Assembly: GCA_018649725.1 (NCBI GenBank)
Contig: JABIHH010000066.1
Location: forward strand, 1-64,000
Direction of reading: 5' to 3'
Origin: Rhodospirillaceae bacterium
GTDB taxonomy: Bacteria; Pseudomonadota; Alphaproteobacteria; Rhodospirillales; UBA2165
Length of the DNA stretch: 64,000 bases
Shown: positions 22,427 to 33,315 of the stretch, in pieces
Layout of the letters: the number at the start of each line of letters is the position of its first letter
Numbering within the stretch: position 1 is the first letter of the stretch
Position numbers and translations under genes: made by a program
Notes under the pieces: generated by a model
Databases searched by the model: none
Seen by the model: the letters and a program-made list of their open reading frames with translations, nothing else
Told to the model about the DNA's origin: nothing

Positions 22427-23911
22427 ATGCCACTTGCAACTTTACCCGTTTTAACACCAGCTCTGCCGGAGATATTCCTGGCCGTGGCAGCTTTGCTGTT
22501 GCTGATGGCAGGTGTTTTTTCCAATGCCGAAACCAATACCCGTACGATTTCCTATGCCAGCATTCTGGTGCTGCTGGTTACCATTCCTTTTGTTGGTATG
22601 GTGACAGAGGGACGAAGCGTCACCTTTGGTGGTGCTTTTGTGACGGATACTTTCGCGGTCTACATTAAAGCGCTGGTGCTGATTTCCGCTGCCGCCGCTA
22701 TCTTGATGTCAAAGGACTATCTAAAGATCCAGGGAATTGAACGTTTTGAGTTTCCGGTCCTGATTGTGCTGGCGACGCTCGGCATGATGATGATGATCTC
22801 GGCCAACGACCTCATTGCGCTCTATCTCGGTATTGAGCTGCAAAGTCTGTCGCTCTACGTCATTGCGTCTTTCCAACGTGACAGCACACGTTCTGCCGAA
22901 GCGGGCTTGAAGTATTTTGTGCTGGGTGCGTTGTCTTCCGGAATGATGCTTTACGGCATGTCGATGATCTATGGTTTCTCCGGCTCGACAAGCTTCGATA
23001 CGCTGGCAACCATCTTCCATGATTTGCATGGCCACGCGCCAGCCATTGGCGTGATTGTCGGTATCGTCTTTATTACCGCAGGCTTAGCATTCAAAGTTTC
23101 AGCCGTGCCGTTCCATATGTGGACGCCGGATGTTTATGAGGGTGCGCCGACACCGGTGACTGCGCTGTTTGCGGTTGCACCTAAAATTGCCGCGATGGGT
23201 TTGTTCATTCGTGTTATGACCGGACCGTTCGGTGATCTCGGTGGTCAATGGCAGCAGATTGTAATCTTTATCTCAGTGGCCTCGATGTTATTGGGTGCTT
23301 TTGCAGCGATTAATCAAACCAATATCAAACGCCTGATGGCCTACAGCTCAATCGGTCATATGGGGTATGCGCTCATTGGTTTGGCTGTTGCCGGCGTTGC
23401 TGGTGACGTAGCAATTCGCGCTGATGGCGTGCAGGGTATGCTAGTATATCTCGGCATCTATATGTTTATGAATATTGGCACCTTTGCCTGCATCTTGCTG
23501 ATGAAGCGGGACGGGCGCATGGTCGAAGGTATTGATGATCTGGCGGGGCTGTCTAAAACCAATCCGGGCCTGGCCATGGTGCTCTCGATTTTCATGTTCT
23601 CAATGGCCGGAATTCCACCGCTCGCAGGCTTCCTCGGCAAATTGTATGTCTTTCAGGCAGCGATCCAGGCAGAGCTTTATACCCTTGCGGTTATTGGTGT
23701 GCTGGCCAGCGTTGTTGGCGCGTTCTACTACATCCGTATTATTAAGGTGATGTATTTCGATGCGCCGGCTGACGAGTTGGATACAGGTATCAGCTTAGAG
23801 ATGAAAGCCATCTTAGTCGTCACCGGCATCGTCATCGTATTCTTTATTTTCTATCCGATGCCGTTGATCACCGGTGCCGAACACGCGACGGCAGCACTCT
23901 TCCATAAATAA
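22427..23911 (+). CDS. nuoN: NADH-quinone oxidoreductase subunit N
   Basis: LIALYLGIELQSLSLYVIASFQRDSTRSAEAGLKYFVLGALSSGMMLYG. Confidence 0.98.
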   Translation: MPLATLPVLTPALPEIFLAVAALLLLMAGVFSNAETNTRTISYASILVLLVTIPFVGMVTEGRSVTFGGAFVTDTFAVYIKALVLISAAAAILMSKDYLKIQGIERFEFPVLIVLATLGMMMMISANDLIALYLGIELQSLSLYVIASFQRDSTRSAEAGLKYFVLGALSSGMMLYGMSMIYGFSGSTSFDTLATIFHDLHGHAPAIGVIVGIVFITAGLAFKVSAVPFHMWTPDVYEGAPTPVTALFAVAPKIAAMGLFIRVMTGPFGDLGGQWQQIVIFISVASMLLGAFAAINQTNIKRLMAYSSIGHMGYALIGLAVAGVAGDVAIRADGVQGMLVYLGIYMFMNIGTFACILLMKRDGRMVEGIDDLAGLSKTNPGLAMVLSIFMFSMAGIPPLAGFLGKLYVFQAAIQAELYTLAVIGVLASVVGAFYYIRIIKVMYFDAPADELDTGISLEMKAILVVTGIVIVFFIFYPMPLITGAEHATAALFHK

Positions 23912-23917
23912 CGCATT

Positions 23918-24691
23918 ATGTCAGACTCCCCCCAACTCCCTGCCGGATTTAATCTGGTAAAGCTTGATTCAATTGGCAGTACCAATGAAGAGCTCAAGCA
24001 GCGCACGTTAAAAGAAAATGCCGCTGAAGGACTTGTCGTTTGGGCGCTAGAGCAAACGGCTGGTAAAGGGCGGCAAAAACGCGACTGGGTTTCGAAACCC
24101 GGCAATATGTATTGCTCTGTGTTGTTCAGGCCAGATTGTGCTATGGCCGAGGCTGCGCAAATTGGTTTTCTGCCTGTCATTGCCGCAGGTGAAGCATTGG
24201 TAAGCCTGCTCGGCAATGCGGCACCATTGCGCTATAAATGGCCAAATGATCTATTGCTCAACCGCAAAAAAATTGGTGGTGCACTTTTAGAAGCTGGTGT
24301 TGGACAAAACGGTCTTGCCGCCTGGGTTGTCATTGGCTGTGGTCTGAATTTGCAGCACTACCCTGACGGCACGCGCTTCCCGGCAACCAGTGTTCACGAT
24401 GAGATGGACACGGATTTGGCGATCGAGGCTGTTATTGAAGCTTATCTACAGTGCCTGGCCAGTTGGTATCATCGTTGGCAGGAAGACGGGTTCGAGCCTG
24501 TCCGCCAAGCTTGGCTGGCATCTGCACATACTTTCGATGAGCCATTGGTTATTGAGACAGGCTCTGACGTTGTTTCTGGCCCATTTCGTGATCTGGATGA
24601 AAACGGTGCCTTGGTGATCGAAACTGATGATGGTCCTCGCCGAATATCTGTTGGTGACGTATACTTCAAGGAAAGTGACGAGGGCGCATAG
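23918..24691 (+). CDS. birA: Biotin--[acetyl-CoA-carboxylase] ligase
   Basis: STNEELKQ, EQTAGKGRQKRDWVSKPGNMYCSVLFRP, LRYKWPNDLLLNRKKIGGALLE. Confidence 0.95.
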   Translation: MSDSPQLPAGFNLVKLDSIGSTNEELKQRTLKENAAEGLVVWALEQTAGKGRQKRDWVSKPGNMYCSVLFRPDCAMAEAAQIGFLPVIAAGEALVSLLGNAAPLRYKWPNDLLLNRKKIGGALLEAGVGQNGLAAWVVIGCGLNLQHYPDGTRFPATSVHDEMDTDLAIEAVIEAYLQCLASWYHRWQEDGFEPVRQAWLASAHTFDEPLVIETGSDVVSGPFRDLDENGALVIETDDGPRRISVGDVYFKESDEGA

Positions 24692-25465
24692 ATGCTATTA
24701 GCAATTGATTCCGGCAATACGAATATCGTCTTTGCAGTTTTTACTGATGAGGGTGAGCTTAAAGGAGAGTGGCGAGCCGCCTCTGATGTAAACCGGACAG
24801 CGGATGAGTTTGGCGTCTGGCTCGCCCATCTCATGGATCGCGATGGCCTAACCCGAGAAGACGTGACCGCAGCGATTATCGCGACCGTCGTGCCAGCCAA
24901 TCTCATCCATCTACAAAATCTCTGCCAACGTTATTTCGATTGTGAGCCTTTGGTGGTCGGCGACCCATCGGTTGAGCTTGGTCTTAAAGTCATGATTGAT
25001 AATCCCAAAGAAGTAGGCGCGGACCGATTGTGTAATGCAGTATCGGCTCATGAAAGCTATAATGGCCCAGTCACCATCATTGATTTCGGGACCGCGACTT
25101 CTTTTGATGTCGTCGATGTAGAGGGCAACTACCGGGGAGGTATCATCTCACCGGGCATTAATTTGTCTTTGGAGGCGCTTCATATGGGGGCGGCTCAATT
25201 GCCGCGTGTGGCGATTGAGCGACCTGAAAATGTTGTCGGTACTGGAACTGTTTCAGCGATGCAGTCGGGAATTTTTTGGGGTTATGTCAGCATGATTGAG
25301 GGCATGACAGCGCGCATTAAGCAAGAGGTTGGCGGGGACATGACGATTATAGCGACCGGTGGGCTCGCCGGCATGTTTGCCGATGCGACGGATGCGATAG
25401 ATCACTGGGAGCAGGATCTCACATTACGCGGATTACTCACAATTTATCGGCGTAATCAATCCTAA
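24692..25465 (+). CDS. coaX: Type III pantothenate kinase
   Basis: MLLAIDSGNTNIVFAVF, GADRLCNAVSAHE, IDFGTATSFDVVD, GGIISPGINLSLEALHMGAAQLP. Confidence 0.97.
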   Translation: MLLAIDSGNTNIVFAVFTDEGELKGEWRAASDVNRTADEFGVWLAHLMDRDGLTREDVTAAIIATVVPANLIHLQNLCQRYFDCEPLVVGDPSVELGLKVMIDNPKEVGADRLCNAVSAHESYNGPVTIIDFGTATSFDVVDVEGNYRGGIISPGINLSLEALHMGAAQLPRVAIERPENVVGTGTVSAMQSGIFWGYVSMIEGMTARIKQEVGGDMTIIATGGLAGMFADATDAIDHWEQDLTLRGLLTIYRRNQS

Positions 25466-27153
25466 TGGCTCATAAAAAATCAGGCGAAGATGAGCTCCTC
25501 TTTGTGCCCCTTGGGGGAACCGAAGAAATAGGGATGAACTTTAATCTTTATGGCTTTGGTAAGCCAGATTCACACGATTGGATCATCATTGATTTAGGTA
25601 TTACATTTGGCGATGACACAACGCCAAGCATCGATGTTATCTTGCCGGATCCACAATTCATTGAAGAACGTAAAGACAAGCTTGCCGGCATTGTGCTCAC
25701 CCATGGTCACGAAGATCATTTAGGCGCCGTGCCCTATCTTTGGGAGCGTCTGCGCTGTCCGGTTTACGCCACGCCGTTCACGGCAGCACTTTTACGCTCG
25801 AAGCTCGAATTCGATGGCATGCCCAAAGATATCGAAATTATTGAAGTGCCGCTATCGGGTAAGTTCGATGTTGGACCTTTTTCGATTGAACTCATTACGC
25901 TGACCCATTCCATGCCGGAGCCGAATGCCTGCGTCGTGCGCTCTCCCTTGGGCACGATATTTCACACCGGCGATTGGAAATTTGACCCGGACCCGGTGGT
26001 GGGCGAGGCGTCTGACTATGAGGCGCTCAAAGCACTTGGCGATGAGGGGGTGCTGGCGGCTATTGGCGATTCAACCAATGTATTTGTGCCGGGTAGCTCT
26101 GGCTCTGAAGCAGACATTCTCGGCAATCTTTCTGAACTTATTGGCAAGTGCACAGGCCGGGTTGCGGTCGCTTGTTTTGCATCGAACGTGGCGCGTCTTA
26201 AAACAGTATTTGATGCGGCAACGGAAAACGGCCGCGTGGTGTGTCTGGTTGGACGCTCGCTCTGGCGTATCAATGCGGCAGCACGCCAGACCGGTTATTT
26301 GGCCGACCTTCCAGCCTTTATCGAAGCCGAAGATGCAGCAGATATTCCTAAGGACCAGGTGCTCTATATCTGTACTGGCTCTCAGGGAGAACCACGCGCC
26401 GCTCTTTCTCGCATTGCTGCCAATGATCACCGCGAGGTAAAGCTGGGCGACGGCGATACGGTTATCTTCTCGTCCCGCATTATTCCTGGGAACGAGCTTT
26501 CAATTGGCCGGCTCCAAAATAAGCTTGTGCAAAACGGCGTTGACGTGATCAATGATGAAAACGGCAATGTCCATGTCTCTGGCCATCCTGCCGAAGACGA
26601 GCTCATTGAGATGTATCAGTATGTCAGGCCGCAGATTGTTGTGCCGGTACACGGTGAGCCGCGTCATCTCAAACGACACGCCGAAATTGCTAAGAACTGC
26701 CAAGTGCCGGAAACTATTTTAGTCAATAATGGCTCCGTCGTGAGGTTGGCTCCAGAACGCGCTCAGATTATCGATGAAGTGCACGCGGCGCGCTTTGCCG
26801 TGGATGGCCCGCGTATCGTGCCACTCGAAAGCGATGTGATAAAAGACCGCACCCGTATTTTATATAATGGCGTAGCTGTCTTTACTCTGGTTCTTGACGC
26901 TTCGGGCAATATGCTTGGCGACCCTCAACTCACAACCCACGGCTTGATCGAAGAGAGTGAGGCAGATGAGTTGCTTGCACAAATATCCGATGATGTTGAA
27001 GATGCGCTCATCGATATGAGCGATGCAGACATTTTGAATGATGCCAAGGTCAACGAGGCTGCGCGCATCGCTGTGAGACGTAGTTTTAGAGATACTCATA
27101 GAAAACGACCCTTGACGACGGTGCACGTCGTTCGGATCAAGGACGAGGAGTAA
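25465..27153 (+). CDS. rnj: Ribonuclease J (beta-CASP metallo-beta-lactamase)
   Basis: LTHGHEDHLGAVPYLW, CTGSQGEPRAALSRIAANDH, HVSGHPAEDELIEMYQYVRPQIVVPVHGEPRHL. Confidence 0.96.
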   Translation: MAHKKSGEDELLFVPLGGTEEIGMNFNLYGFGKPDSHDWIIIDLGITFGDDTTPSIDVILPDPQFIEERKDKLAGIVLTHGHEDHLGAVPYLWERLRCPVYATPFTAALLRSKLEFDGMPKDIEIIEVPLSGKFDVGPFSIELITLTHSMPEPNACVVRSPLGTIFHTGDWKFDPDPVVGEASDYEALKALGDEGVLAAIGDSTNVFVPGSSGSEADILGNLSELIGKCTGRVAVACFASNVARLKTVFDAATENGRVVCLVGRSLWRINAAARQTGYLADLPAFIEAEDAADIPKDQVLYICTGSQGEPRAALSRIAANDHREVKLGDGDTVIFSSRIIPGNELSIGRLQNKLVQNGVDVINDENGNVHVSGHPAEDELIEMYQYVRPQIVVPVHGEPRHLKRHAEIAKNCQVPETILVNNGSVVRLAPERAQIIDEVHAARFAVDGPRIVPLESDVIKDRTRILYNGVAVFTLVLDASGNMLGDPQLTTHGLIEESEADELLAQISDDVEDALIDMSDADILNDAKVNEAARIAVRRSFRDTHRKRPLTTVHVVRIKDEE

Positions 27154-27158
27154 GAACA

Positions 27159-27404
27159 ATGGGGTGGCCCACACTCGCATCCGTTTATTTTATTATTTGG
27201 TGGATTACATTATTTATGGTTTTGCCATTTGGCGTGCAACGCCAAACCGATGGGATTGAAGGGCAGGATACAGGTGCCCCTCAAAAGCATAGAATACTGC
27301 TAAAAATGAGCATAAATACCGTGCTGGCCTTTGTTATTTGGCTCGGCGTTTATCTTGTCGATCGCTACGATCTTATATCCCTCCGAGATATGGGGGTAAA
27401 TTAG
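27159..27404 (+). CDS. DUF1467 family small membrane protein
   Basis: FIIWWITLFMVLPFGVQRQ with two TM segments, immediately downstream of rnj as commonly seen in Alphaproteobacteria. Confidence 0.85.
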   Translation: MGWPTLASVYFIIWWITLFMVLPFGVQRQTDGIEGQDTGAPQKHRILLKMSINTVLAFVIWLGVYLVDRYDLISLRDMGVN

Positions 27405-27512
27405 TCTTTCCGGTGACCAACAAGTCTAATTTTGGTTGAATTTGGAGCAAATCATAACGATATTTGTATAAACGAATATGCTGGAATTTAACAAGGGAGG
27501 GAGTCGTTTAAT

Positions 27513-29495
27513 TTGATTTTAAACTATAGCCTGTCCCCCAAGTTAATATTAGCGACCAGTATTGCGTTTGGTTTGATTTTTGTTGTTGATCTTAGCCTTC
27601 CTTTGGGCGTGGCATCCGGCATGATGTATGTTGCGCCTGTCCTGCTCGGCGGTTGGTTCCCTCACAAAAGAGATATTTTCGTTCTAGCCGTGGTTGGGAC
27701 GCTATTGACCATGCTTGGGTATTATTATTCGCCTTCTGGCGGTGAGCCTTGGGTTGTGATGACCAATCGCTTAATGGCCAATTCGGCGATTTGGATTACC
27801 GCGTTTTTATTGGCAATTAGACTCAATGAACGCAATCGCTCTAACGATCAAGCCAAGACAATTGCCGAACTTAGCAATGCCGAGAGTGCATTGATCAAAA
27901 GTGAAGATCAGTATCGTCGGGTTTTCGAAGATTCTGGTGTTGGCATGGTAAGAAATGAGTTCGATGGCCGCTTTACCCGCGTTAATAAGGCCTTATGTGA
28001 CATGCTGGGATATTCCGAGAAAGAGCTATTGGACTTAAACGTTTCAGATGTCACTTATGCCGAAGATTTACCAATGACGCTAAAGGCTCGTCAAAGCATC
28101 ATCGCAGATAACCGTGATCTTGATACGATGGAAAAACGGTTTGTGCGCAAAGATGGCGAGGTTATATGGGGATTGCTAAATAGATCACTGGTTCGCGATG
28201 GTGAAGGGGTGCCCACCCATTTTGAATCTCAAATTCAAAATATTTCAGAACGTAAATTGCTTGAAAGTGAGCAAGCAGAACAACAGGAGCGGCTCCGCCA
28301 AGCTAACCTCATTGCTGGGCTCGGCTTCTTTGAACGAGATTTGGCGGATGAAACGGTGTATTGGTCCGAAGAGATGTATTCGATCTTCGCAATTGAAGAC
28401 ACCCAAAGAGAATTTTCAACAGATGAGTTTTTGGACTTTGTTTATTCAGAAGACCAGGATCGTGTCTATAAAGTAAATCAAGATATTCTCTATGATGAAG
28501 ATACTCAGGAAATTGAATATCGAATTAAACGGGTTGATGGGGTTGTCCGTGACGTCGTTTCAGTAAGAAAATCTTTTCGTGATGAAAATGGGCTACCCGT
28601 TCGCGTATTGGGAACGATCCGTGATATCACGGATCAGAAATCAGCTGAACGGGATTTGCTTGATGCTCGTGACAAGCTGGAAGAACGAGTTAAGGAAAGA
28701 ACGCTGGAGTTGAACAGCGAAATAGAGCGCCGGAAATTGATTGAACATGGCCTTATTGAGGCCAATCAATCCGCCGAAAAGGCCAATCACGCCAAATCGG
28801 AATTTTTGGCAAATATGAGTCACGAATTACGCACGCCGCTAAATGCCATCATAGGATTTTCAGAGAGTCTCACCCATGGTATTTACGGCCCACTCGCCAA
28901 TGAAAATCAAGAAAATGCGATTAGCCATATTCAGAACTCGTCAGAACATCTGCATGAGTTGATTAATGATGTCCTAGATATTTCTACCATCGAAGCCGGT
29001 CAGTTAGACCTTCAAGATGCTGAAATAAACCTTGCCGAGATTGTATCCGCCGCAACCGCTTTTCTGGATCAGCGTGCTCGAGAGAAGAAAATTACCATCG
29101 AAAATAAAATTTCCGGCCAAAATATTTTGCTGTTTGTGGATGAGCTGAGATTGAAGCAGGTATTGGTTAATCTGTTGTCTAATGCCTTTAAATTTACCGA
29201 CCAGGGCGGCAAGGTGAACATTGATTGCGCAATGACCAAAGACGAAAAAATTCAAGTGATCGTGCAAGATACCGGTATTGGTATGGATGCGGCTGGTGTT
29301 GAAAAAGCTTTGACGCGATTTGGGCAAAATATTCATGATGGATCTCAAGTTGTTGAAGGCACTGGGCTAGGACTTCCCTTGTCAAAAAGCCTGATGGAGG
29401 CGCTTGGCGGTAGTTTAAACGTGTCGAGCGAACTCGATGTTGGAACCACAGTTACAATTGAACTTCCAAAGGAAAGGCGATTGCTGGCGCGTTGA
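27513..29495 (+). CDS. Membrane-bound PAS/PAC hybrid sensor histidine kinase (HisKA + HATPase)
   Basis: N-terminal TM segments, two PAS/PAC domains ([16 protein letters not shown]), [23 protein letters not shown], and N/G boxes ([30 protein letters not shown]). Confidence 0.93.
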   Translation: MILNYSLSPKLILATSIAFGLIFVVDLSLPLGVASGMMYVAPVLLGGWFPHKRDIFVLAVVGTLLTMLGYYYSPSGGEPWVVMTNRLMANSAIWITAFLLAIRLNERNRSNDQAKTIAELSNAESALIKSEDQYRRVFEDSGVGMVRNEFDGRFTRVNKALCDMLGYSEKELLDLNVSDVTYAEDLPMTLKARQSIIADNRDLDTMEKRFVRKDGEVIWGLLNRSLVRDGEGVPTHFESQIQNISERKLLESEQAEQQERLRQANLIAGLGFFERDLADETVYWSEEMYSIFAIEDTQREFSTDEFLDFVYSEDQDRVYKVNQDILYDEDTQEIEYRIKRVDGVVRDVVSVRKSFRDENGLPVRVLGTIRDITDQKSAERDLLDARDKLEERVKERTLELNSEIERRKLIEHGLIEANQSAEKANHAKSEFLANMSHELRTPLNAIIGFSESLTHGIYGPLANENQENAISHIQNSSEHLHELINDVLDISTIEAGQLDLQDAEINLAEIVSAATAFLDQRAREKKITIENKISGQNILLFVDELRLKQVLVNLLSNAFKFTDQGGKVNIDCAMTKDEKIQVIVQDTGIGMDAAGVEKALTRFGQNIHDGSQVVEGTGLGLPLSKSLMEALGGSLNVSSELDVGTTVTIELPKERRLLAR

Positions 29496-29622
29496 TTTTT
29501 CTGCCCGATGTCAATGTTAGCAAAATGCTAATTTTTGGCTGTTCATTCAGGAAATGGTGCGCTATCAAATCGGGGCCTCAAAGAGAAAAGTCACGTTAAA
29601 CTACCCGGAAGTAGAATACACA

Positions 29623-30183
29623 ATGACTACCTACTGCGATGTCGCCCCAGGTCACCCTTATCACGGTCCGTATCATGATACAGAATACGGTTTTCCAATC
29701 GAAAATGAATCTGAGTTATTTGAACGCCTGACCTTGGAAATTTTTCAGGCAGGTTTGTCCTGGTTGATTGTGCTTAAAAAACGCCCCGGTTTTAAGATTG
29801 CTTTTGAAAATTTTGATATTGATCAGGTGGCCGATTTTGACGTGCATGATTTTGAGCGTTTGCGCGAAGATGCATCGATAATCCGTAATCGCCTTAAAAT
29901 TGAAGCGACCATCCATAACGCCAAAGTCATTCAAACTATGCGCGACTCCCACGGCGGATTTGCCAATTGGATTGATCAGCATCACCCGCTCAGCAAAGAC
30001 GAATGGTGCAAGCTTTTCAAAAAGACTTTTAAATTTACCGGCGGTGAAATAGTTGGTGAATTTTTAATGAGCATCGGCTATCTCGAAGGGGCGCATAATG
30101 AGAAGTGTCCCATTGCAAAAAAGATATCAAAAAAGAAACCAGCTTGGATGCGGTCGGACGGCAAGAAATCCTGCGCTGCTTAA
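29623..30183 (+). CDS. tag: DNA-3-methyladenine glycosylase I
   Basis: ORF 29554..30183; likely ATG at 29623. YHDTEYGFPIENESELFERLTLEIFQAGLSWLIVLKKRPGFKIAFENFD. Confidence 0.92.
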   Translation: MTTYCDVAPGHPYHGPYHDTEYGFPIENESELFERLTLEIFQAGLSWLIVLKKRPGFKIAFENFDIDQVADFDVHDFERLREDASIIRNRLKIEATIHNAKVIQTMRDSHGGFANWIDQHHPLSKDEWCKLFKKTFKFTGGEIVGEFLMSIGYLEGAHNEKCPIAKKISKKKPAWMRSDGKKSCAA

Positions 30184-30258
30184 ATTTGCACTAACGCTTC
30201 AAATAAATTTTTTGTAGCATTAAAACGCTTTCTTAACGCCTTTAGGGGAGACTGTGTA

Positions 30259-30666
30259 ATGCGTATTATTCTGGTTATTGCTGTTCTCTTGCTAGGCAGT
30301 TGGAGCAATTCTGTCGACGCAGCCTCTGCGACCATTACGTCAAAGGATTGTAAGCGCTTGGTACGTCAACAAGCGAACGCTGATGTTGCCTATAAGCCGG
30401 GTGTCGATGTGCGCGGCAAAAAAGTCAGATCAGCTGACGCCGGTGGAGATTCCAGCTTAAAGCTGCCGAAAGAGTTCTCTTTTAACATAGGCGTCGATAT
30501 CGCAGCTAAATACGGCTTGGATGCTAAGAATATTTCAGCGGATTTGACGCTTGGAAAAATTAGCGTCAAAGGTGGTCGGGTTTATATGGATGGCAAGCCG
30601 ATGACGACAAATGAGCAGGCGAGGCTTGCGGCAAAATGTAAAAAGTTATTATCTTCTGCTAAGTAA
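30259..30666 (+). CDS. Small secreted/periplasmic protein of unknown function
   Basis: Signal peptide MRIILVIAVLLLGSWSNSVDA followed by a 115-aa soluble domain; RBS ttaggggag upstream. Confidence 0.65.
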   Translation: MRIILVIAVLLLGSWSNSVDAASATITSKDCKRLVRQQANADVAYKPGVDVRGKKVRSADAGGDSSLKLPKEFSFNIGVDIAAKYGLDAKNISADLTLGKISVKGGRVYMDGKPMTTNEQARLAAKCKKLLSSAK

Positions 30667-30747
30667 GATGGGTGGTAGACTTTTTCCGGCACTTTCCCTA
30701 CAGTCCGGCAGCTATTTTACCGATAATTTAATCACTTAAGGTTCCAC

Positions 30748-32061
30748 ATGCGCCTGTCTCATTATTTTCTACCAACGTTAAAAGAAAACCCCAAAGAAGC
30801 TCAAATCGCCTCGCATCTTTATATGTTGCGAGCCGGCATGATCCGCCAATCAAGTGCGGGCATTTATTCCTGGCTGCCTCTGGGTTTCAAAGTGCTTAAG
30901 AAAATCGAGCAGATCGTGCGCGAAGAAATGGACCGGGCCGGCTGTCAGGAACTCCTGATGCCGACCATACAACCGGCCGAGCTCTGGCAGGAGAGTGATC
31001 GCTATGATGATTATGGTAAAGAGATGCTGCGCATCACGGATCGTCATGACCGCAATATGCTGTTTGGCCCGACCAATGAAGAGATGATCACTGATATCGT
31101 GAGAGGCTCCATTCGCAGCTATAAGGATCTGCCGAAAAATCTCTATCATCAGCAATGGAAGTTTCGCGACGAAGTGCGGCCGCGTTTTGGCATTATGCGC
31201 GGTCGTGAGTTCCTGATGAAGGATGCTTATTCCTTTGATATCGATGCGGAGGGTGCCAAGCGCTCTTACAATAAAATGTTCGTCGCCTATCTCAGAACCT
31301 TCGCTCGGATGGGGCTCAAGGCTATTCCAATGGCGGCGGATACCGGACCAATCGGCGGTGATCTAAGCCACGAGTTTATGGTGTTGGCTGAGACCGGAGA
31401 GTCAGAAGTTTTCTGTCATAAAGATATTCTCGAGTTTGATATTCCTGATGAAAGCACAGACTACCAAGCAGATCTCCAGCCACTTGTCGACAAGTGGACA
31501 GAACTTTATGCCGTGACCGATGAGAAAGCAGATCAAGCAGAGCATGCAAAATTAGGCGATGATCTCGTGACGGCGCGGGGTATTGAGGTCGGTCACATTT
31601 TCTATTTCGGTGACAAATACTCAAAAGCCATGGGTGCCACTGTTGTTGGACCAGAAGGCAAGGATATTTTGATTGAGATGGGGTCTTACGGCATTGGTGT
31701 TTCGCGTCTTGTTGGCGCAATTATTGAAGCGTCGCATGATGACGATGGCATCATATGGCCGGAAGCCGTGGCACCGTTCAAAGTCGGCATCATTAATTTA
31801 CGTGCCGGTGACGACGCTTGCGATGCCGCTTGCGAGGATGCTTACGCTAAACTGCAAGATGCAGGTGTCGAGGTTCTCTACGATGATCGAGATGAGCGCG
31901 GCGGTGCGAAGTTCGCTAATATGGATTTAATCGGCTTGCCGTGGCAAATGGTGATCGGCCCCCGCGGTCTTAAAGACGGTAAGATTGAGATCAAGAACCG
32001 TGCGTCGGGTGAGAAGGCAGAGCTTTCCATCGAAGATGCTCTTTCAAAGTTGATCGGGTAG
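30748..32061 (+). CDS. proS: Proline--tRNA ligase (short form without editing insertion domain)
   Basis: [62 protein letters not shown]; 437 aa. Confidence 0.97.
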   Translation: MRLSHYFLPTLKENPKEAQIASHLYMLRAGMIRQSSAGIYSWLPLGFKVLKKIEQIVREEMDRAGCQELLMPTIQPAELWQESDRYDDYGKEMLRITDRHDRNMLFGPTNEEMITDIVRGSIRSYKDLPKNLYHQQWKFRDEVRPRFGIMRGREFLMKDAYSFDIDAEGAKRSYNKMFVAYLRTFARMGLKAIPMAADTGPIGGDLSHEFMVLAETGESEVFCHKDILEFDIPDESTDYQADLQPLVDKWTELYAVTDEKADQAEHAKLGDDLVTARGIEVGHIFYFGDKYSKAMGATVVGPEGKDILIEMGSYGIGVSRLVGAIIEASHDDDGIIWPEAVAPFKVGIINLRAGDDACDAACEDAYAKLQDAGVEVLYDDRDERGGAKFANMDLIGLPWQMVIGPRGLKDGKIEIKNRASGEKAELSIEDALSKLIG

Positions 32062-32070
32062 GGCCGCCGA

Positions 32071-33315
32071 ATGTTCTCAGCCTTTGAATGGATGATGGCT
32101 CTAAGGTACCTGCGGGCTCGCCGCCAAGAAGGCTTCATCTCTGTTATCGCCTGGTTTTCACTGTTAGGCATTATGCTAGGCGTTGCGACGCTGATTATTG
32201 TCATGTCCGTCATGAACGGTTTCCGGCAGGAATTGCTGACCCGCATCCTCGGCGTAAATGGACATCTTAGTGTTTATGCCGATACCGAAAAACTGACCAA
32301 TTATGACGGCTTGGCTTTGCGCGTCGCAAAAATTGACGGTGTCCTAAAAGTCACCCCAATGATTGAAGGTCAGGTGATGGCAAGTGCGAACGGTCAAGCG
32401 AAGGGCGCTGTTGTTCGGGGGCTTAGGCAGGCTGATGTGCTGGCGCGGCCTATATTAGCCGATAATATCCGCCAGGGATCCATCGCAAATTTTAAGGGCA
32501 AAAATGCCGTTATGTTGGGTTCCCGCATGGCCCGAAATTTAGGTTTGCAGATTGGCGATAAAATCACACTGATCTCACCAAAAGGAAACGTCACCGCCTT
32601 TGGCACCGTGCCACGTATGAAGGCCTATAAAGTAGCGGCGATCTTCAATGTTGGTATGCATGAATATGACAGCAGTTTTATCTTTATGCCGCTGGCCGCC
32701 GCGCAGGTTTATTTTAAATTACCGAGCGCAGTGTCCTACCTCGACGTAACCATCAAGAAGCCCAATGATGCTCCCTATATGGCCCGTGATGTCTGGCAAT
32801 CCCTTGGCAACAAAGGCCGTGTCTATGACTGGCAGCGCACAAATTCAAGCTTCTTCAATGCCATTCAGGTTGAGCGCAATGTCATGTTCCTGATCCTGAC
32901 GCTGATTATTGTCGTCGCCGCCTTTAACATTATTTCGAGCCTGATCATGTTGGTAAAGGACAAGGGGCGTGATATTGCGATCCTACGCACCATGGGGGCA
33001 ACGCGGGGCATGATTATGCGTGTTTTCTTGATATCCGGTGCCAGTATTGGTGTGATCGGCACGCTGGCAGGATTTGGGCTCGGGCTCGCTTTTGCCGAGA
33101 ACATCGAAACCATTCGTCAATGGCTGCAGGGCTTGACCGGAACCGACCTCTTTGCCGCTGAAATTTATTTCCTTTCGCGCCTGCCGGCTGTTGTCGATCC
33201 AACCGAAGTGATGACAGTGGTCCTGATGGGCTTTGGGCTTTCATTTTTGGCGACAATCTATCCTTCCTGGCGCGCTGCAAGGCTCGATCCCGTGGAGGCG
33301 CTTCGTTATGAGTAA
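32071..33315 (+). CDS. Lipoprotein-releasing ABC transporter permease (LolC/LolE family)
   Basis: MMALRYLRARRQEGFISVIAWFSLLGIMLGVATLIIVMSVMNGFR; C-terminal ATIYPSWRAARLDPVEALRYE. Confidence 0.95.
   Translation: MFSAFEWMMALRYLRARRQEGFISVIAWFSLLGIMLGVATLIIVMSVMNGFRQELLTRILGVNGHLSVYADTEKLTNYDGLALRVAKIDGVLKVTPMIEGQVMASANGQAKGAVVRGLRQADVLARPILADNIRQGSIANFKGKNAVMLGSRMARNLGLQIGDKITLISPKGNVTAFGTVPRMKAYKVAAIFNVGMHEYDSSFIFMPLAAAQVYFKLPSAVSYLDVTIKKPNDAPYMARDVWQSLGNKGRVYDWQRTNSSFFNAIQVERNVMFLILTLIIVVAAFNIISSLIMLVKDKGRDIAILRTMGATRGMIMRVFLISGASIGVIGTLAGFGLGLAFAENIETIRQWLQGLTGTDLFAAEIYFLSRLPAVVDPTEVMTVVLMGFGLSFLATIYPSWRAARLDPVEALRYE

Noticed and set aside
30748-32061. Short proS as a truncation
   Set aside because: 437-aa ProRS lacking the insertion domain is the usual alphaproteobacterial form.
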